A DNA stretch of 34,457 nt from Lachnospiraceae bacterium (lineage in GTDB: Bacteria; Bacillota; Clostridia; Lachnospirales; Lachnospiraceae): positions 1-34,457 of the forward strand of contig JAFTAU010000009.1 in assembly GCA_017455435.1 (NCBI GenBank), written 5' to 3'. Both the position numbers and the translations under genes were made by a program. Positions 8,001-14,751 of this stretch are shown piece after piece. A model generated the notes under the pieces. It was not told the origin of the DNA. It was given only the letters and a program-made list of their open reading frames with translations, and did no database searches. Numbering within the stretch: the stretch's first letter is position 1; the number at the start of each line of letters is the position of its first letter.

Positions 8001-8161
8001 AGGCAGCAGATAAGGGCTCGCTCCTGGCGTCGATATCCAGAAAACTTGACAACCTGAAAATCTATCTCGACTCCGGAGCTCTGGTTGGTGGCGTAAAAAC
8101 AAAGATTGATGAAGCTCTGGGAAGTAATAGCATCCTCGCCGGCAGAGGCGTGGCGTACTGA
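5012..8161 (+). CDS. Phage tail tape measure protein
   Basis: At 1049 residues this is the longest gene in the window. The N-terminal part (about residues 1-330) has the typical AYVQIIPTTKGIGKSIAAGI opening, a Gly/Ala-rich hydrophobic stretch near residues 50-75, and the block YADYEQLVGGIETMFG shared by Firmicute tape measures. Long helical and coiled segments follow, with hydrophobic segments around residues 340-375 and 470-535, and a repeat-poor C-terminal region. By the lambda rule of about 0.15 nm per residue the tail would be near 160 nm (an estimate). It is followed at once by a strong terminator. No lysozyme or peptidase domain is evident. Confidence 0.9.
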   Translation: MAENNGINIAKAYVQIIPTTKGIGKSIAAGINSEAGSVGSSSGKKVGNALVKGIGKALAVGSAALTAGAVAVGKIVSESVRAYADYEQLVGGIETMFGARGAKSVEEYADLVGQSVDQVADKYASLKAAEADMMANAANAWKTAGLSANDYMELSTSFAAALVSSLDGDTEKAAKAADKAIGDMSDNANKMGADISSIQSAYQGFAKQNYTMLDNLKLGYGGTKTEMERLLKDAEAISGVKFDISSYADVVEAIHVIQDNMGITGTTAREAASTISGSLSSMKTSWSNVLVGIADDTSDFDSLINNLVESISTFGENIMPRIEIAIDGVAKLVEKLAPKIAEKLPGMVTKLLPSLIDAATSLVVGLAESFPQLVPALLDGAQAMIAGLIKSFPKILKSLASALKSALTGIFKKIGAEVKLDSLFKSFENVGAFIKKTLQQAAKLIKPAVGILTSVSNAIVSVLEKITASRETMNVILGVAGAAVTLVGAFKAFVAIRGIVVGAINAITAAMDTNPIFLAISAVALLAGAFIGLASAAAESREEQLEQQYGLKGATRELVDAINEEAEAWREARSAMAEHAKDVEDENTLTQGLWKELRNIVDENGKIKKGYEDRAQVITGALAEALGIEIEIVDNQIVKYDELSQKLDEVIAKKRLSTLVDLGEERYAEAYAGQASAYDEWIAAALKVQEKQKEVNALWDEWERLQTIAEETRYTPDLLDSAAAGTAYLTAKNALDELVSAEDKAAAKYSEYTEFVTGYENALAASVSGSVDEIVSAADSFSNTIFRTEEDWVLVGRRAGKGLVDSLQQAITDGKTDVETATHQVMDALRAGVISPEDFEKFITESAVGIPDGIVSQEDSVESAIDNLMQAVKDGFITQDQAKTWAEDMMFGFQYGVKNMDDSVIKTVQDFADEIKKRLHFSVPDVGPLADADEWMPDFMDLLAGGIRANSGKVIGEVSALGFDINETMAALADDQTLGADLSLSMSASSSMMQTAEAADKGSLLASISRKLDNLKIYLDSGALVGGVKTKIDEALGSNSILAGRGVAY

Positions 8162-8178
8162 TAGTGGTCGACCAATAT

Positions 8179-8204
8179 GGCGCTCCTTCGGGGGCGTCTT
8201 TTTT
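8179..8204 (+). terminator. Strong Rho-independent terminator after the tape measure gene
   Basis: GGCGCTCC (8179-8186) pairs with GGGGCGTC (8191-8198) around a TTCG tetraloop, followed by six T. It divides the late region into a head/tail-tube unit and a tail-tip/lysis unit. Bases 8187-8207 are identical to 738-758 after terL. No clear promoter for the next gene is visible in the 50 nt downstream. Confidence 0.85.
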
Positions 8205-8254
8205 ATTGGTTGGATATGCTATTTTATACTTGAAAAAACCGAAAGGACAAAGAA

Positions 8255-8989
8255 ATGCTGACAGGCGTAAAAATAGATGACATAGATACAATGGACAGGT
8301 GGGGGCTGATTCTGCTTGATGACGTAAAGATAGATGCGCCAAAGCAAAAAACCTCAAAAGTAGATGTTCCTGCTGCAGACGGTAGTCTGGATCTGAGCTA
8401 CGCTCTGACCGACGGCGAACCGGTATTTGAAGACCGTGAAATCTCATTCACGCTTTTTACGTGGGGTGCGGAACTTATAGGCAATCCTGACGGTGACGGA
8501 GACGCCTGGAGCCTTGATGAAGTCGGTCGCAGAGGCAATCCGGCAGATGACGAAAACTATGAATTGATATCATCATCGTTGTTTGCCTTTCTTCACGGTC
8601 GCCAGCACAAGCTGTGGCTCCCGGATGATGACACACATTATTACAAGGGTGTATTCTCTGCCGGCCAGAAGGCGCACAAAAGCGGACGCATACCTGTCAG
8701 CGGCATAGTACATCCGTACAAATTCAAAAACGAAGTCACGGAAGCGTCGGTGACAATCGGAAGTTCCGGAACTGAACTTATCATACTATATAACGAACAG
8801 AAAGCTGTTATTCCGGATATCACTTCCAGCGGAGCAGCTACGTTATATTGGAACGCCAGTTCGGCGACGCTTACCGCCGGAAAAAACAGGATATCTGATT
8901 TGAAACTCAAAGCGGGCGAGACGGTTATTCGCATTAAGGCCGCAGAAGGAACAACTGTCACTTTTACTTATCAGGAAAAGAGGTTCTGA
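8255..8989 (+). CDS. Distal tail protein (Dit-like)
   Basis: The 244-residue protein begins MLTGVKIDDIDTMDRWGLILLDDVKIDAP and contains VPAADGSLDLSYALTDGEPVFEDREISFTL, the hallmark of Dit/SPP1 gp19.1-like proteins, which form the hexameric hub between tail tube and baseplate. The C-terminal region (residues about 150-244) looks like a beta-galectin-type domain. A GAAAGGAC site lies before the ATG. It overlaps the following tail-associated gene at its last base. Its place between tape measure and tail-associated genes is canonical. Confidence 0.8.
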   Translation: MLTGVKIDDIDTMDRWGLILLDDVKIDAPKQKTSKVDVPAADGSLDLSYALTDGEPVFEDREISFTLFTWGAELIGNPDGDGDAWSLDEVGRRGNPADDENYELISSSLFAFLHGRQHKLWLPDDDTHYYKGVFSAGQKAHKSGRIPVSGIVHPYKFKNEVTEASVTIGSSGTELIILYNEQKAVIPDITSSGAATLYWNASSATLTAGKNRISDLKLKAGETVIRIKAAEGTTVTFTYQEKRF

Positions 8990-10068
8990 TGTACAGAGTA
9001 TACTGCGACGATATCCTGATACATGATCCGCTGGCAGGCGATTCTGATTATCTGCTTTTTGATCCGGTAATCACCGAAGAAGAAAACAAGGCTGCCTCAT
9101 TCACTTTCACGATATATCCCAATAATGTGGGGTATAAGGCAATGCAGCGGTTTACCAGCATTATTGAAGTAAGCAGAGACGGAACGTTGCTATTCCGTGG
9201 CCGCATAATCAGTGATAAGCAGACCTGGAATAATGCTCATGAGGTGACTTGCGAAAGCGAGTTTGCATATCTCAATGATACGATCATCAGACCATACAAG
9301 TTTACTTCCACCATTAAAACCACGCTTCGGTTCTTCCTGAATCGACATAACGAACAGGTGGAGCAGAGGCGCCGTATCTATCTTGGTACTGTCAGTATGC
9401 CGAATCCGGAAGATACACAGGATTTTGAGGCTGATGATTACGGCAGCACCATGAAACAGATCACGGACAAGCTGGTCAGTGAAAATGGCGGTTATCTCAG
9501 ATTTCGGCGTTATGCCGGAAAAAACTATCTGGATTATCTGAGCGAGATAACGGATGAATGCGGACAGGAGATCCGGCTCGGAGAAAACCTCCTGGAGTTT
9601 TCCGCCGAATCAAAGGGAGAAGATGTAGTAAGCTGCCTGATTCCGCTCGGCAAAAAAGGTGAAGACGGCAACAGACTCACGATAGAGAGCGTAAACGGCG
9701 GAAAGGATTATATCCAGGATAGCGTGGCGATGAACCAATACGGAGCTGTTTTTGCAGTTCGACAATATGACGATATCGAAAGCGCATCCGCGCTCCTGGC
9801 GAAAGGGCGCAAGGAATTGAAAGAACTGACAAAGGGTATCCAGAGCATCAGTCTGACGGCCGCAGATCTGAGCTTAGCAAACGAAAGTGAAGATCCATTC
9901 CGCTTTCTCACAAATGTCAATGTTGTTGATGAAAAGCATAATGTCAAAGGGCGGTTTTTGATTACAAAGAAAACAACGAATCTTAATTCGGCCGCCGATA
10001 ATAAGATAACTATTGGAAAAGAAATAAAAAGCATCAGCAGACTGATTAAGAACAGGAGTACACAATGA
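8989..10068 (+). CDS. Tail-associated protein (Tal / prophage endopeptidase-tail family)
   Basis: A 359-residue protein matching the structural part of Tal (gp27-like hub) proteins: the N-terminal beta domain (YRVYCDDILIHDPL), the block SIIEVSRDGTLLFRGRII, and the C-terminal segment with VDEKHNVKGRFLITKKTTNL followed by NKITIGKEIKS. The length corresponds to the hub alone; no additional peptidase or lytic domain is attached. It would close the tail tip and help trigger DNA release. The start overlaps the Dit stop, and the end overlaps the next gene by 4 nt (ATGA). Confidence 0.8.
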   Translation: MYRVYCDDILIHDPLAGDSDYLLFDPVITEEENKAASFTFTIYPNNVGYKAMQRFTSIIEVSRDGTLLFRGRIISDKQTWNNAHEVTCESEFAYLNDTIIRPYKFTSTIKTTLRFFLNRHNEQVEQRRRIYLGTVSMPNPEDTQDFEADDYGSTMKQITDKLVSENGGYLRFRRYAGKNYLDYLSEITDECGQEIRLGENLLEFSAESKGEDVVSCLIPLGKKGEDGNRLTIESVNGGKDYIQDSVAMNQYGAVFAVRQYDDIESASALLAKGRKELKELTKGIQSISLTAADLSLANESEDPFRFLTNVNVVDEKHNVKGRFLITKKTTNLNSAADNKITIGKEIKSISRLIKNRSTQ

Positions 10069-11009
10069 GAGATGTAGTTATAACCCAGAAGATGATTATC
10101 CCTATCGGTCGCAGAGGCGAGAATAACGCGACGCGGATTGTTTTTCCGCTTCCGGCGTGGGTGGGCCCGTATGGCGAAGGCGGAGAGTTTGCTCTGCTGG
10201 TCCGCCGCCATGGTGAAAGTACATTGTATCCTGCCGTAGTCACCTATGACGGCAGAAATGTTTACTGGATTGTGACTGCGGCGGATACGGGTATCGCAGG
10301 AAAAGGTGAAGCACAGCTCATATATAGCCTCGGCGGTGCAATCGCAAAGACTGTTGTTTTTGAAACATATGTGTCCGAGTCAATAGTATCTGCCGGAACC
10401 GTCCCGGATCCGTGGGAAGACTATACCGCCGAAATACTTGAATACGCGCAGAGGGCAGAGGCGGCCGCAGAGGAAGCTGAAAGCTATGGTGCAGGCTCAG
10501 TCAAATGGTCTGCAGCGCAGAGCCTTAATTCAGATCAGCAAGCTGTTGCAAGGGAGAATATTGGCGCGCTGGGATATGATGAAAATGCAAGCGGCGTTGG
10601 CCGAGCAAAAGCTTACACGACTCCGTCAACGTCTGGAGGCGAATTTGAAATTTACTCCGGTGGTTACAGGGTATTTGGCAAACTGGTTGATGTGTTCATC
10701 CGGGCGCGTCTTATCGACTCTTCCAAAAGCCTGGTATCAGGCAGCTACTACTCGTTGGCGCATGGACTGCCGCTTGTCGAGTCATCTGAGTCAAGCATGA
10801 GCCGTCCCATCAGTGCGGTTATGGAGACTTACAGAAGCGACGTCGCAAATCCCGGTTGGTATCCGACGGGCAGTATGAATCTTAAAGGATACGTCTGGAA
10901 GGGAGCAAATGCGCAGTCATGTCATGTTGGCATAGTGTCGATGGATGGAGGAGTTCTGGCAAGAACGAACACCCTGATAACTATAGCCGGTTCATATATG
11001 ATGAGGTAA
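10065..11009 (+). CDS. Baseplate / receptor-binding region protein (BppU-like N-terminus)
   Basis: The 314-residue product starts with a domain of about 110 residues (MRDVVITQKMIIPIGRRGENNATR...VVFETYVSESIV) that resembles BppU-type N-termini attaching fibres to the hub. A short Ala/Glu coiled coil follows (residues about 124-142, EILEYAQRAEAAAEEAES), then a segment 'SLNSDQQAVARENIGAL' found in many tail fibres just before the host-binding head. The C-terminal 130 residues are probably a beta-rich receptor-binding or carbohydrate-binding domain, which I cannot assign to a known family. Confidence 0.6.
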   Translation: MRDVVITQKMIIPIGRRGENNATRIVFPLPAWVGPYGEGGEFALLVRRHGESTLYPAVVTYDGRNVYWIVTAADTGIAGKGEAQLIYSLGGAIAKTVVFETYVSESIVSAGTVPDPWEDYTAEILEYAQRAEAAAEEAESYGAGSVKWSAAQSLNSDQQAVARENIGALGYDENASGVGRAKAYTTPSTSGGEFEIYSGGYRVFGKLVDVFIRARLIDSSKSLVSGSYYSLAHGLPLVESSESSMSRPISAVMETYRSDVANPGWYPTGSMNLKGYVWKGANAQSCHVGIVSMDGGVLARTNTLITIAGSYMMR

Positions 11010-11011
11010 GT

Positions 11012-12502
11012 ATGAAGGTTCTGAATCCACAAAACGAAGAGATAAAAAAAATATATCAGTGGGACGCCGGTCTCATTCTCGAATTTGAATTCGCTTCGGG
11101 CGGATATGCGCATTTTAAGCACGAAATGCTTAATGAAGAAGCTTTTTCTCTGGCGATTGATAGTGAGGGTCGCGTGCCGCTGCCCAATCAGCTGCTGCAG
11201 TATGCCGGCACTCTTACTGTATATCGCTATTTAGTTAGTGATAACTATGAGAAGACAGTAATCAAAAACGAGTTGACAATTGCCGGCCGTCCCGAGCCAC
11301 CAGAATACATTTTGGATCCGACGCCGGTCATATCATATCCGGAACTTATCGACCTTGTTGCTGATATGCGTGATCTCAGACGTGAGTGGTCGGTCGCAGA
11401 GGCTCACACAGAAACTCTTGACCCAGGAGAAGACGCAGGCGTAGAGGTGGAGGTTGGCGAACACGGCGTGTCGTTCCTTTTCGGCATTCCCAGAGGCAGA
11501 CAAGGCAATCCTGGAATGGACGGAAATGGCATTGTCAGCGTCGAAAAGACTTCGACAAGCGGTCTTGTTGATACATATACCATCAGATATACGAAAAGCA
11601 TACCTACAACTTTTGATGTTACAAACGGCAAGGATGGCAATCCGGGACTTAACGGCGCAGAAGGATTGTCGATGTATATCAACACGAAAAGTACGTCAAC
11701 GTCCGAAATCATCAATGATATGGTGCGTGAAAGAATCGATGTTCCGGATGGACGCACACTGAAGGTGAATGACCTTGTGTTGCTTACCAAGAATAGTAAT
11801 GTGTATGTTGTGACTGGCTTTCCGTCAGAAACCCTTGTTGCCGTGAAAAAAATCGGCACACTTGCGCTTCCGGCAGATGGTTCAATCACGACAGATAAAC
11901 TTGCTACGGGGGCGGTAACAAATGCAAAAATCGCAGACGCCACTATTGATGGCGCAAAAATGCGAGACGGCGCAGTGTACGCAAGCAAAATTGCAAATAA
12001 CGCCGTTACAGAGGCGAAAATCCAAGCAAGTGCCGTGTCAACCGAAAAAATGGCTGCAAAGGCAGTTACGACTCCAAAGATTGCAGACGAGGCAGTTACG
12101 AGCGCAAAGCTTGATCCGGCTTTGTATTCTCGAATCTATAATCATACAGTTTTATTGTGGGAGAACACGGATGTTGAGTCCGGCATGGGGAATGAAGGCG
12201 AAGCAGTCTTCAACCAAACGCTTAATCCCTCTATATACTCCCAGATTACTATTGAATTTGCAATAACGAATACTTCTTCGGAACGTGTCGAAATGACCAT
12301 TCCGGCTGAAACTTTCGGCTCTGGGAGTGGTATTGTGTATCGCGCTTCAGTTGACTATCGAGCCTTTAATTCGACGGCGAAACCTCGCGGACGTCAAATT
12401 AAAGGACTTTCAACATCAAAAATGACGTTCTCAAACGGCTATGAGGATGGTGCAGTCAATTCGCAGCGTATGGTGCCGACGAGGATATGGGGGATAAGGT
12501 AA
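11012..12502 (+). CDS. Tail fibre protein with collagen-like and decapeptide repeats
   Basis: I start the gene at ATG 11012, just after the previous stop, with GAGG upstream; the longer frame from 10919 runs inside the preceding gene. The 496-residue protein has an N-terminal beta domain of about 95 residues, a linker, two short collagen-like Gly-X-Y stretches (near residues 160-172 and 205-215), then eight tandem 10-residue repeats (residues about 289-368, consensus xxAVTxxKIA) and a C-terminal beta-rich head with SRIYNHTVLLW at its start. This build is typical of trimeric fibre shafts ending in a receptor-binding head. The stop overlaps the next ATG (TAATG). Confidence 0.75.
   Translation: MKVLNPQNEEIKKIYQWDAGLILEFEFASGGYAHFKHEMLNEEAFSLAIDSEGRVPLPNQLLQYAGTLTVYRYLVSDNYEKTVIKNELTIAGRPEPPEYILDPTPVISYPELIDLVADMRDLRREWSVAEAHTETLDPGEDAGVEVEVGEHGVSFLFGIPRGRQGNPGMDGNGIVSVEKTSTSGLVDTYTIRYTKSIPTTFDVTNGKDGNPGLNGAEGLSMYINTKSTSTSEIINDMVRERIDVPDGRTLKVNDLVLLTKNSNVYVVTGFPSETLVAVKKIGTLALPADGSITTDKLATGAVTNAKIADATIDGAKMRDGAVYASKIANNAVTEAKIQASAVSTEKMAAKAVTTPKIADEAVTSAKLDPALYSRIYNHTVLLWENTDVESGMGNEGEAVFNQTLNPSIYSQITIEFAITNTSSERVEMTIPAETFGSGSGIVYRASVDYRAFNSTAKPRGRQIKGLSTSKMTFSNGYEDGAVNSQRMVPTRIWGIR
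11876..12115 (+). repeat. Eight in-frame 30-bp coding repeats in the tail fibre gene
   Basis: Eight consecutive 10-codon units encode DGSITTDKLA, TGAVTNAKIA, DATIDGAKMR, DGAVYASKIA, NNAVTEAKIQ, ASAVSTEKMA, AKAVTTPKIA and DEAVTSAKLD. The period is strict but the DNA has diverged, so this is an old, selected protein repeat and not recent slippage. Such repeats build the beta-prism or triple beta-helix shaft of fibres. Confidence 0.8.
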
Positions 12503-12828
12503 TGACCGAAATATTGATAGCTATTATTTCGTCAAATGCACTCCTGGCATTGATCCAGTTCCTGATCCAGCGCCGTGACGGCCGTAAGCAAGAGCTGAAA
12601 GAACTCAAGGCAGATATGCGCAAGCTCGAAATGGACAGCGTCCGTCAACAAATGCTGATTCTGATGAGCAATTATCCGGAAGATCTTCATGAGATAATGA
12701 CGCTGGCGGAACGGTATTTTGCTCAGCTGAAGGGAGATTGGTATATGACCACGATTTTTCACAAGTGGCTCGAAAGAAATAATATAGCAAAGCCTGAATG
12801 GTTTGATTTCAAAACGAAGGGAGAATAG
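12502..12828 (+). CDS. Small membrane-anchored phage protein next to the holin
   Basis: A 108-residue protein with one N-terminal hydrophobic helix (MTEILIAIISSNALLALIQFLIQ), followed by a strongly charged helical stretch (RRDGRKQELKELKADMRKLEMD) and a C-terminal region ending WFDFKTKGE. I choose ATG 12502, which overlaps the upstream stop as TAATG; the in-frame ATG 12487 lies inside the fibre gene. Proteins of this shape often sit between fibre and holin genes of Clostridia phages and are sometimes annotated as holin partners or spanin-like, but no function is shown. Confidence 0.6.
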   Translation: MTEILIAIISSNALLALIQFLIQRRDGRKQELKELKADMRKLEMDSVRQQMLILMSNYPEDLHEIMTLAERYFAQLKGDWYMTTIFHKWLERNNIAKPEWFDFKTKGE

Positions 12829-12833
12829 ACACA

Positions 12834-13127
12834 ATGAAATTTTTGGTAATTGTCGCAATCGCGATAGTAATCGAGACGCTGACGGAGTACCTAAAGCGTA
12901 TGCTGCCGGAGCTTGCCTCACACACGTGGGTGGTTCTGCTGCTTACTGTGGTTCTGGGTATCACGGCAGCCATTGCATTTAATGCTGACATTTTTGCTGA
13001 ACTGGGATTTGATTCGGACATCCCGCTGTTTGGCCGAGTGATTACCGGTCTGCTTTGCGCCGGCGGCAGCAATATGATCTACGACATAATCAGTCGAATC
13101 CAGGGAGGAGGCGCAGAGGATGAGTGA
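12834..13127 (+). CDS. Phage holin
   Basis: A 97-residue hydrophobic protein with three likely membrane segments: residues about 2-16 (FLVIVAIAIVIETL), 31-50 (TWVVLLLTVVLGITAAIAFN) and 66-84 (LFGRVITGLLCAGGSNMIYD), ending in an acidic tail GGGAEDE. The size, topology and position 8 nt overlapping the endolysin gene fit a class I-type holin that opens the membrane for the endolysin. A GGGAG site precedes the ATG. The exact Pfam holin family is not clear from sequence alone. Confidence 0.8.
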   Translation: MKFLVIVAIAIVIETLTEYLKRMLPELASHTWVVLLLTVVLGITAAIAFNADIFAELGFDSDIPLFGRVITGLLCAGGSNMIYDIISRIQGGGAEDE

Positions 13128-13884
13128 TATAATAATAGGCTCTGCCAGGATGGGAGAGAACGGAAAGATAACCGGCGGTAAGCCCGGCGATCAGAAGCAG
13201 ACGAAAAGCACTTCTGATTACAACGGCGAAGTATCACTCCAAAAGTTCTACATTCATAAAAAAGGATGGGTAATCTTGAGAGCTAAGCAGCTCATCGGTT
13301 CAGAGAAGCTCGCAGAGGCCATGAAGACAGCCTGCAATAATCCGAATATCGGATACAACCAGGATGACAGATACGGCGTGATTAAGCATGGCGTCGCGAC
13401 AAAGAAGAAATGTAATTCGGACTGCAGCTCCCTTGTCAGAGCTTGCGTGATCTACGCCACCGGAAAGGATGTCGGTGACTTCTCCACAAGCGACGAAGCA
13501 GCCGTGCTGGTAAAGTCGGGACTGTTCGATAAGGTATCATACAAAGCAGGAGACAAGCTGTATGCCGGTGATATCCTGGTCACTAAGACGAAGGGGCATA
13601 CCGTTATCGTAGTCAGCTCACCGGACAGCCGCAAATCTATAACGTATCCGACAATCAAAAAAGGCTATAAGGATTCCGAAAAAGGCGGGAGCTTCTGCAA
13701 GCTCCTACAGCATAAGCTGAATCAGATTGGAATCACTGATAACTCCGGCAAGCGCCTCTCAGAGGACGGGAGCTGCGGAGCCAAGACGGCAGAGGCAATC
13801 AAGCGATTCCAGAAGAAATACGGTTTGTCTGTTGACGGAAGCTGTGGCCCGAAAACGTGGGCGGCAATCAATTCTATGACGTAA
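13120..13884 (+). CDS. Endolysin: cysteine peptidase/amidase with C-terminal peptidoglycan-binding domain
   Basis: The 254-residue protein has an N-terminal catalytic domain of the NlpC/P60-CHAP type: the CNSDCSSL motif (Cys98, Cys102) supplies the nucleophile and GHTVIVV (His about 160) the catalytic histidine. The C-terminal part (about residues 187-253) is a PG_binding_1 domain with the pattern LSEDGSCGAKTAEAIKRFQ and the repeated DGSCGPKTWAAIN. It would cut peptide bonds of the host wall at the end of infection. There is no signal peptide, consistent with holin-dependent release. It is the last gene of the late operon and is followed by a terminator. Confidence 0.85.
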   Translation: MSDIIIGSARMGENGKITGGKPGDQKQTKSTSDYNGEVSLQKFYIHKKGWVILRAKQLIGSEKLAEAMKTACNNPNIGYNQDDRYGVIKHGVATKKKCNSDCSSLVRACVIYATGKDVGDFSTSDEAAVLVKSGLFDKVSYKAGDKLYAGDILVTKTKGHTVIVVSSPDSRKSITYPTIKKGYKDSEKGGSFCKLLQHKLNQIGITDNSGKRLSEDGSCGAKTAEAIKRFQKKYGLSVDGSCGPKTWAAINSMT

Positions 13885-13923
13885 CCTTTTTTTCATATTT
13901 TTTCTCTCACTTATCAGGTATTC

Positions 13924-13948
13924 AGTTCGGCTGGCCTGAACTTTTTTT
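13924..13948 (+). terminator. Terminator of the phage lysis operon
   Basis: AGTTCGG (13924-13930) pairs with CCTGAACT (13935-13942 region) and runs into seven T. It closes the late transcript after the endolysin. Confidence 0.65.
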
Positions 13949-13978
13949 AGAAAAAATGAAAAAAACAATAAATAATTG

Positions 13979-14007
13979 TTGACATAGTAAGATAACTATG
14001 ATATTAT
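13979..14007 (+). promoter_or_regulatory. Consensus sigma-A promoter with a palindrome in the spacer
   Basis: TTGACA (13979-13984), a 17-nt spacer and TATTAT (14002-14007) give a near-perfect promoter pointing at two tiny genes. CATAGT (13983-13988) and ACTATG (13995-14000) form an inverted repeat between the two promoter boxes, so a repressor could bind here and block transcription. Confidence 0.7.
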
Positions 14008-14044
14008 AACAATGTAAGGAAAATAAAAGAAAGGAGGCAAGCAA

Positions 14045-14158
14045 ATGAGTAAGAGAAACAAAAAAGATGAGAACAACGCCGACCGCATCGTTCTCATCAT
14101 CGAGTTGCTCCATGTTATAGCGGCTATCATTGGTCTGATAACAAAGCTTATAGAGTAG
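14045..14158 (+). CDS. Tiny hydrophobic peptide (37 aa)
   Basis: ATG 14045 follows a perfect AAAGGAGG site by 7 nt and opens a 37-codon frame: a charged N-terminus (MSKRNKKDENNADR) and one hydrophobic helix (IVLIIELLHVIAAIIGLI), ending TKLIE. It is directly downstream of a consensus promoter and followed by a GC-rich hairpin (14164-14181). The charge and helix pattern suits a membrane peptide such as a type I toxin, a holin-like toxin or a small lysogenic-conversion peptide. No homologue is recognised; the strong expression signals are the main support. Confidence 0.5.
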   Translation: MSKRNKKDENNADRIVLIIELLHVIAAIIGLITKLIE

Positions 14159-14163
14159 CTCGG

Positions 14164-14181
14164 GGGGAGGGGAACCTCCCC
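14164..14181 (+). terminator. GC-rich hairpin after the first tiny peptide
   Basis: GGGGAGG (14164-14170), loop GGAA, CCTCCCC (14175-14181): a very stable 7-bp stem. The nearest T-run begins about 18 nt later, so termination may be only partial, or the hairpin may be a stability element separating the two tiny genes. Confidence 0.45.
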
Positions 14182-14240
14182 TGTGCTAAAATCATATATT
14201 TTTTTAGTGTTTTTGTCAATCGAAAAAAGGAGGTGAAATA

Positions 14241-14318
14241 ATGTTAGGCGTCATTTTAGACTGCATACAAATCGCGTGCAGCATAACGATCATTATAATA
14301 ATTTTTAAAAAGAAATAA
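14241..14318 (+). CDS. Tiny hydrophobic peptide (25 aa)
   Basis: ATG 14241 follows AAAAGGAGG by 8 nt. The 25-residue product is almost entirely a hydrophobic helix (MLGVILDCIQIACSITIIIIIF) ending in four Lys-rich residues (KKK). This is the profile of small membrane toxins or holin-like toxins. The unusually good ribosome binding site for so short a frame is the reason to list it. It may be a second member of the same cassette as the 37-residue peptide. Confidence 0.4.
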   Translation: MLGVILDCIQIACSITIIIIIFKKK

Positions 14319-14362
14319 TATTTTGCTGACCTATCGGCATGACGGGGAGACAGGAGAACCGT

Positions 14363-14581
14363 ATGGCAAAAACGAAAAATGAGATCCAGCGCGAGTACGA
14401 AAAGAAAACCGATTATGCAGCGCAGAGGAAATATGCTCAAAAAAACACCAGGCATATCGGATTGATTTTCAATCTTAATACTGATCAGGACATACTGGCA
14501 AAGCTCGATAGTGTCGAGAATAAAACCGGATACATTAAGCGCCTGATAAGGGATGATATTATGAAGGAAAAAACCAGTTAA
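14363..14581 (+). CDS. Small ribbon-helix-helix-like protein
   Basis: A 72-residue protein starting at ATG 14363 (CAGGAG 8-9 nt upstream). The N-terminal 28 residues are charged (MAKTKNEIQREYEKKTDYAAQRKYAQKN). Then come a strand-like segment RHIGLIFNLN, a helix DQDILAKLDSV and a second helix KTGYIKRLIRDDIMKE, the order of Arc/CopG-type DNA-binding folds. Close relatives are frequent near att sites and on mobile elements of Clostridia, by my recollection. It may regulate the neighbouring promoter or excision. It is the last phage gene before attR. Confidence 0.6.
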   Translation: MAKTKNEIQREYEKKTDYAAQRKYAQKNTRHIGLIFNLNTDQDILAKLDSVENKTGYIKRLIRDDIMKEKTS

Positions 14582-14583
14582 AA

Positions 14584-14606
14584 AAAACCTACATAAAAAC
14601 CTACAT
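14584..14606. repeat. Tandem 11-bp direct repeat near attR
   Basis: AAAACCTACAT occurs at 14584-14594 and again at 14596-14606 (12-bp period). A second motif, GCTATTTTAC, occurs at 14633-14642 and 14728-14737. Both lie in the 150 bp between the last phage gene and the tRNA fragment, where integrase arm-type sites are normally found. Confidence 0.45.
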
Positions 14607-14751
14607 GGAGATGTAATTTTATATTATTTTATGCTATTTTACGCTATTAAACACAAAAGCCGTAAAATGACCGCAAAGCCGCTCTGGGAGCGCGTTTGAG
14701 ATGTGATAATATTGCACAATATTAAACGCTATTTTACTCAAAGTTAATTTT

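Noticed and set aside
10438-10800. Overlapping + strand frame inside the baseplate gene
   Set aside because: Arg/Gln/Leu-rich shadow of the 10065-11009 gene in another frame, with no independent start signal.
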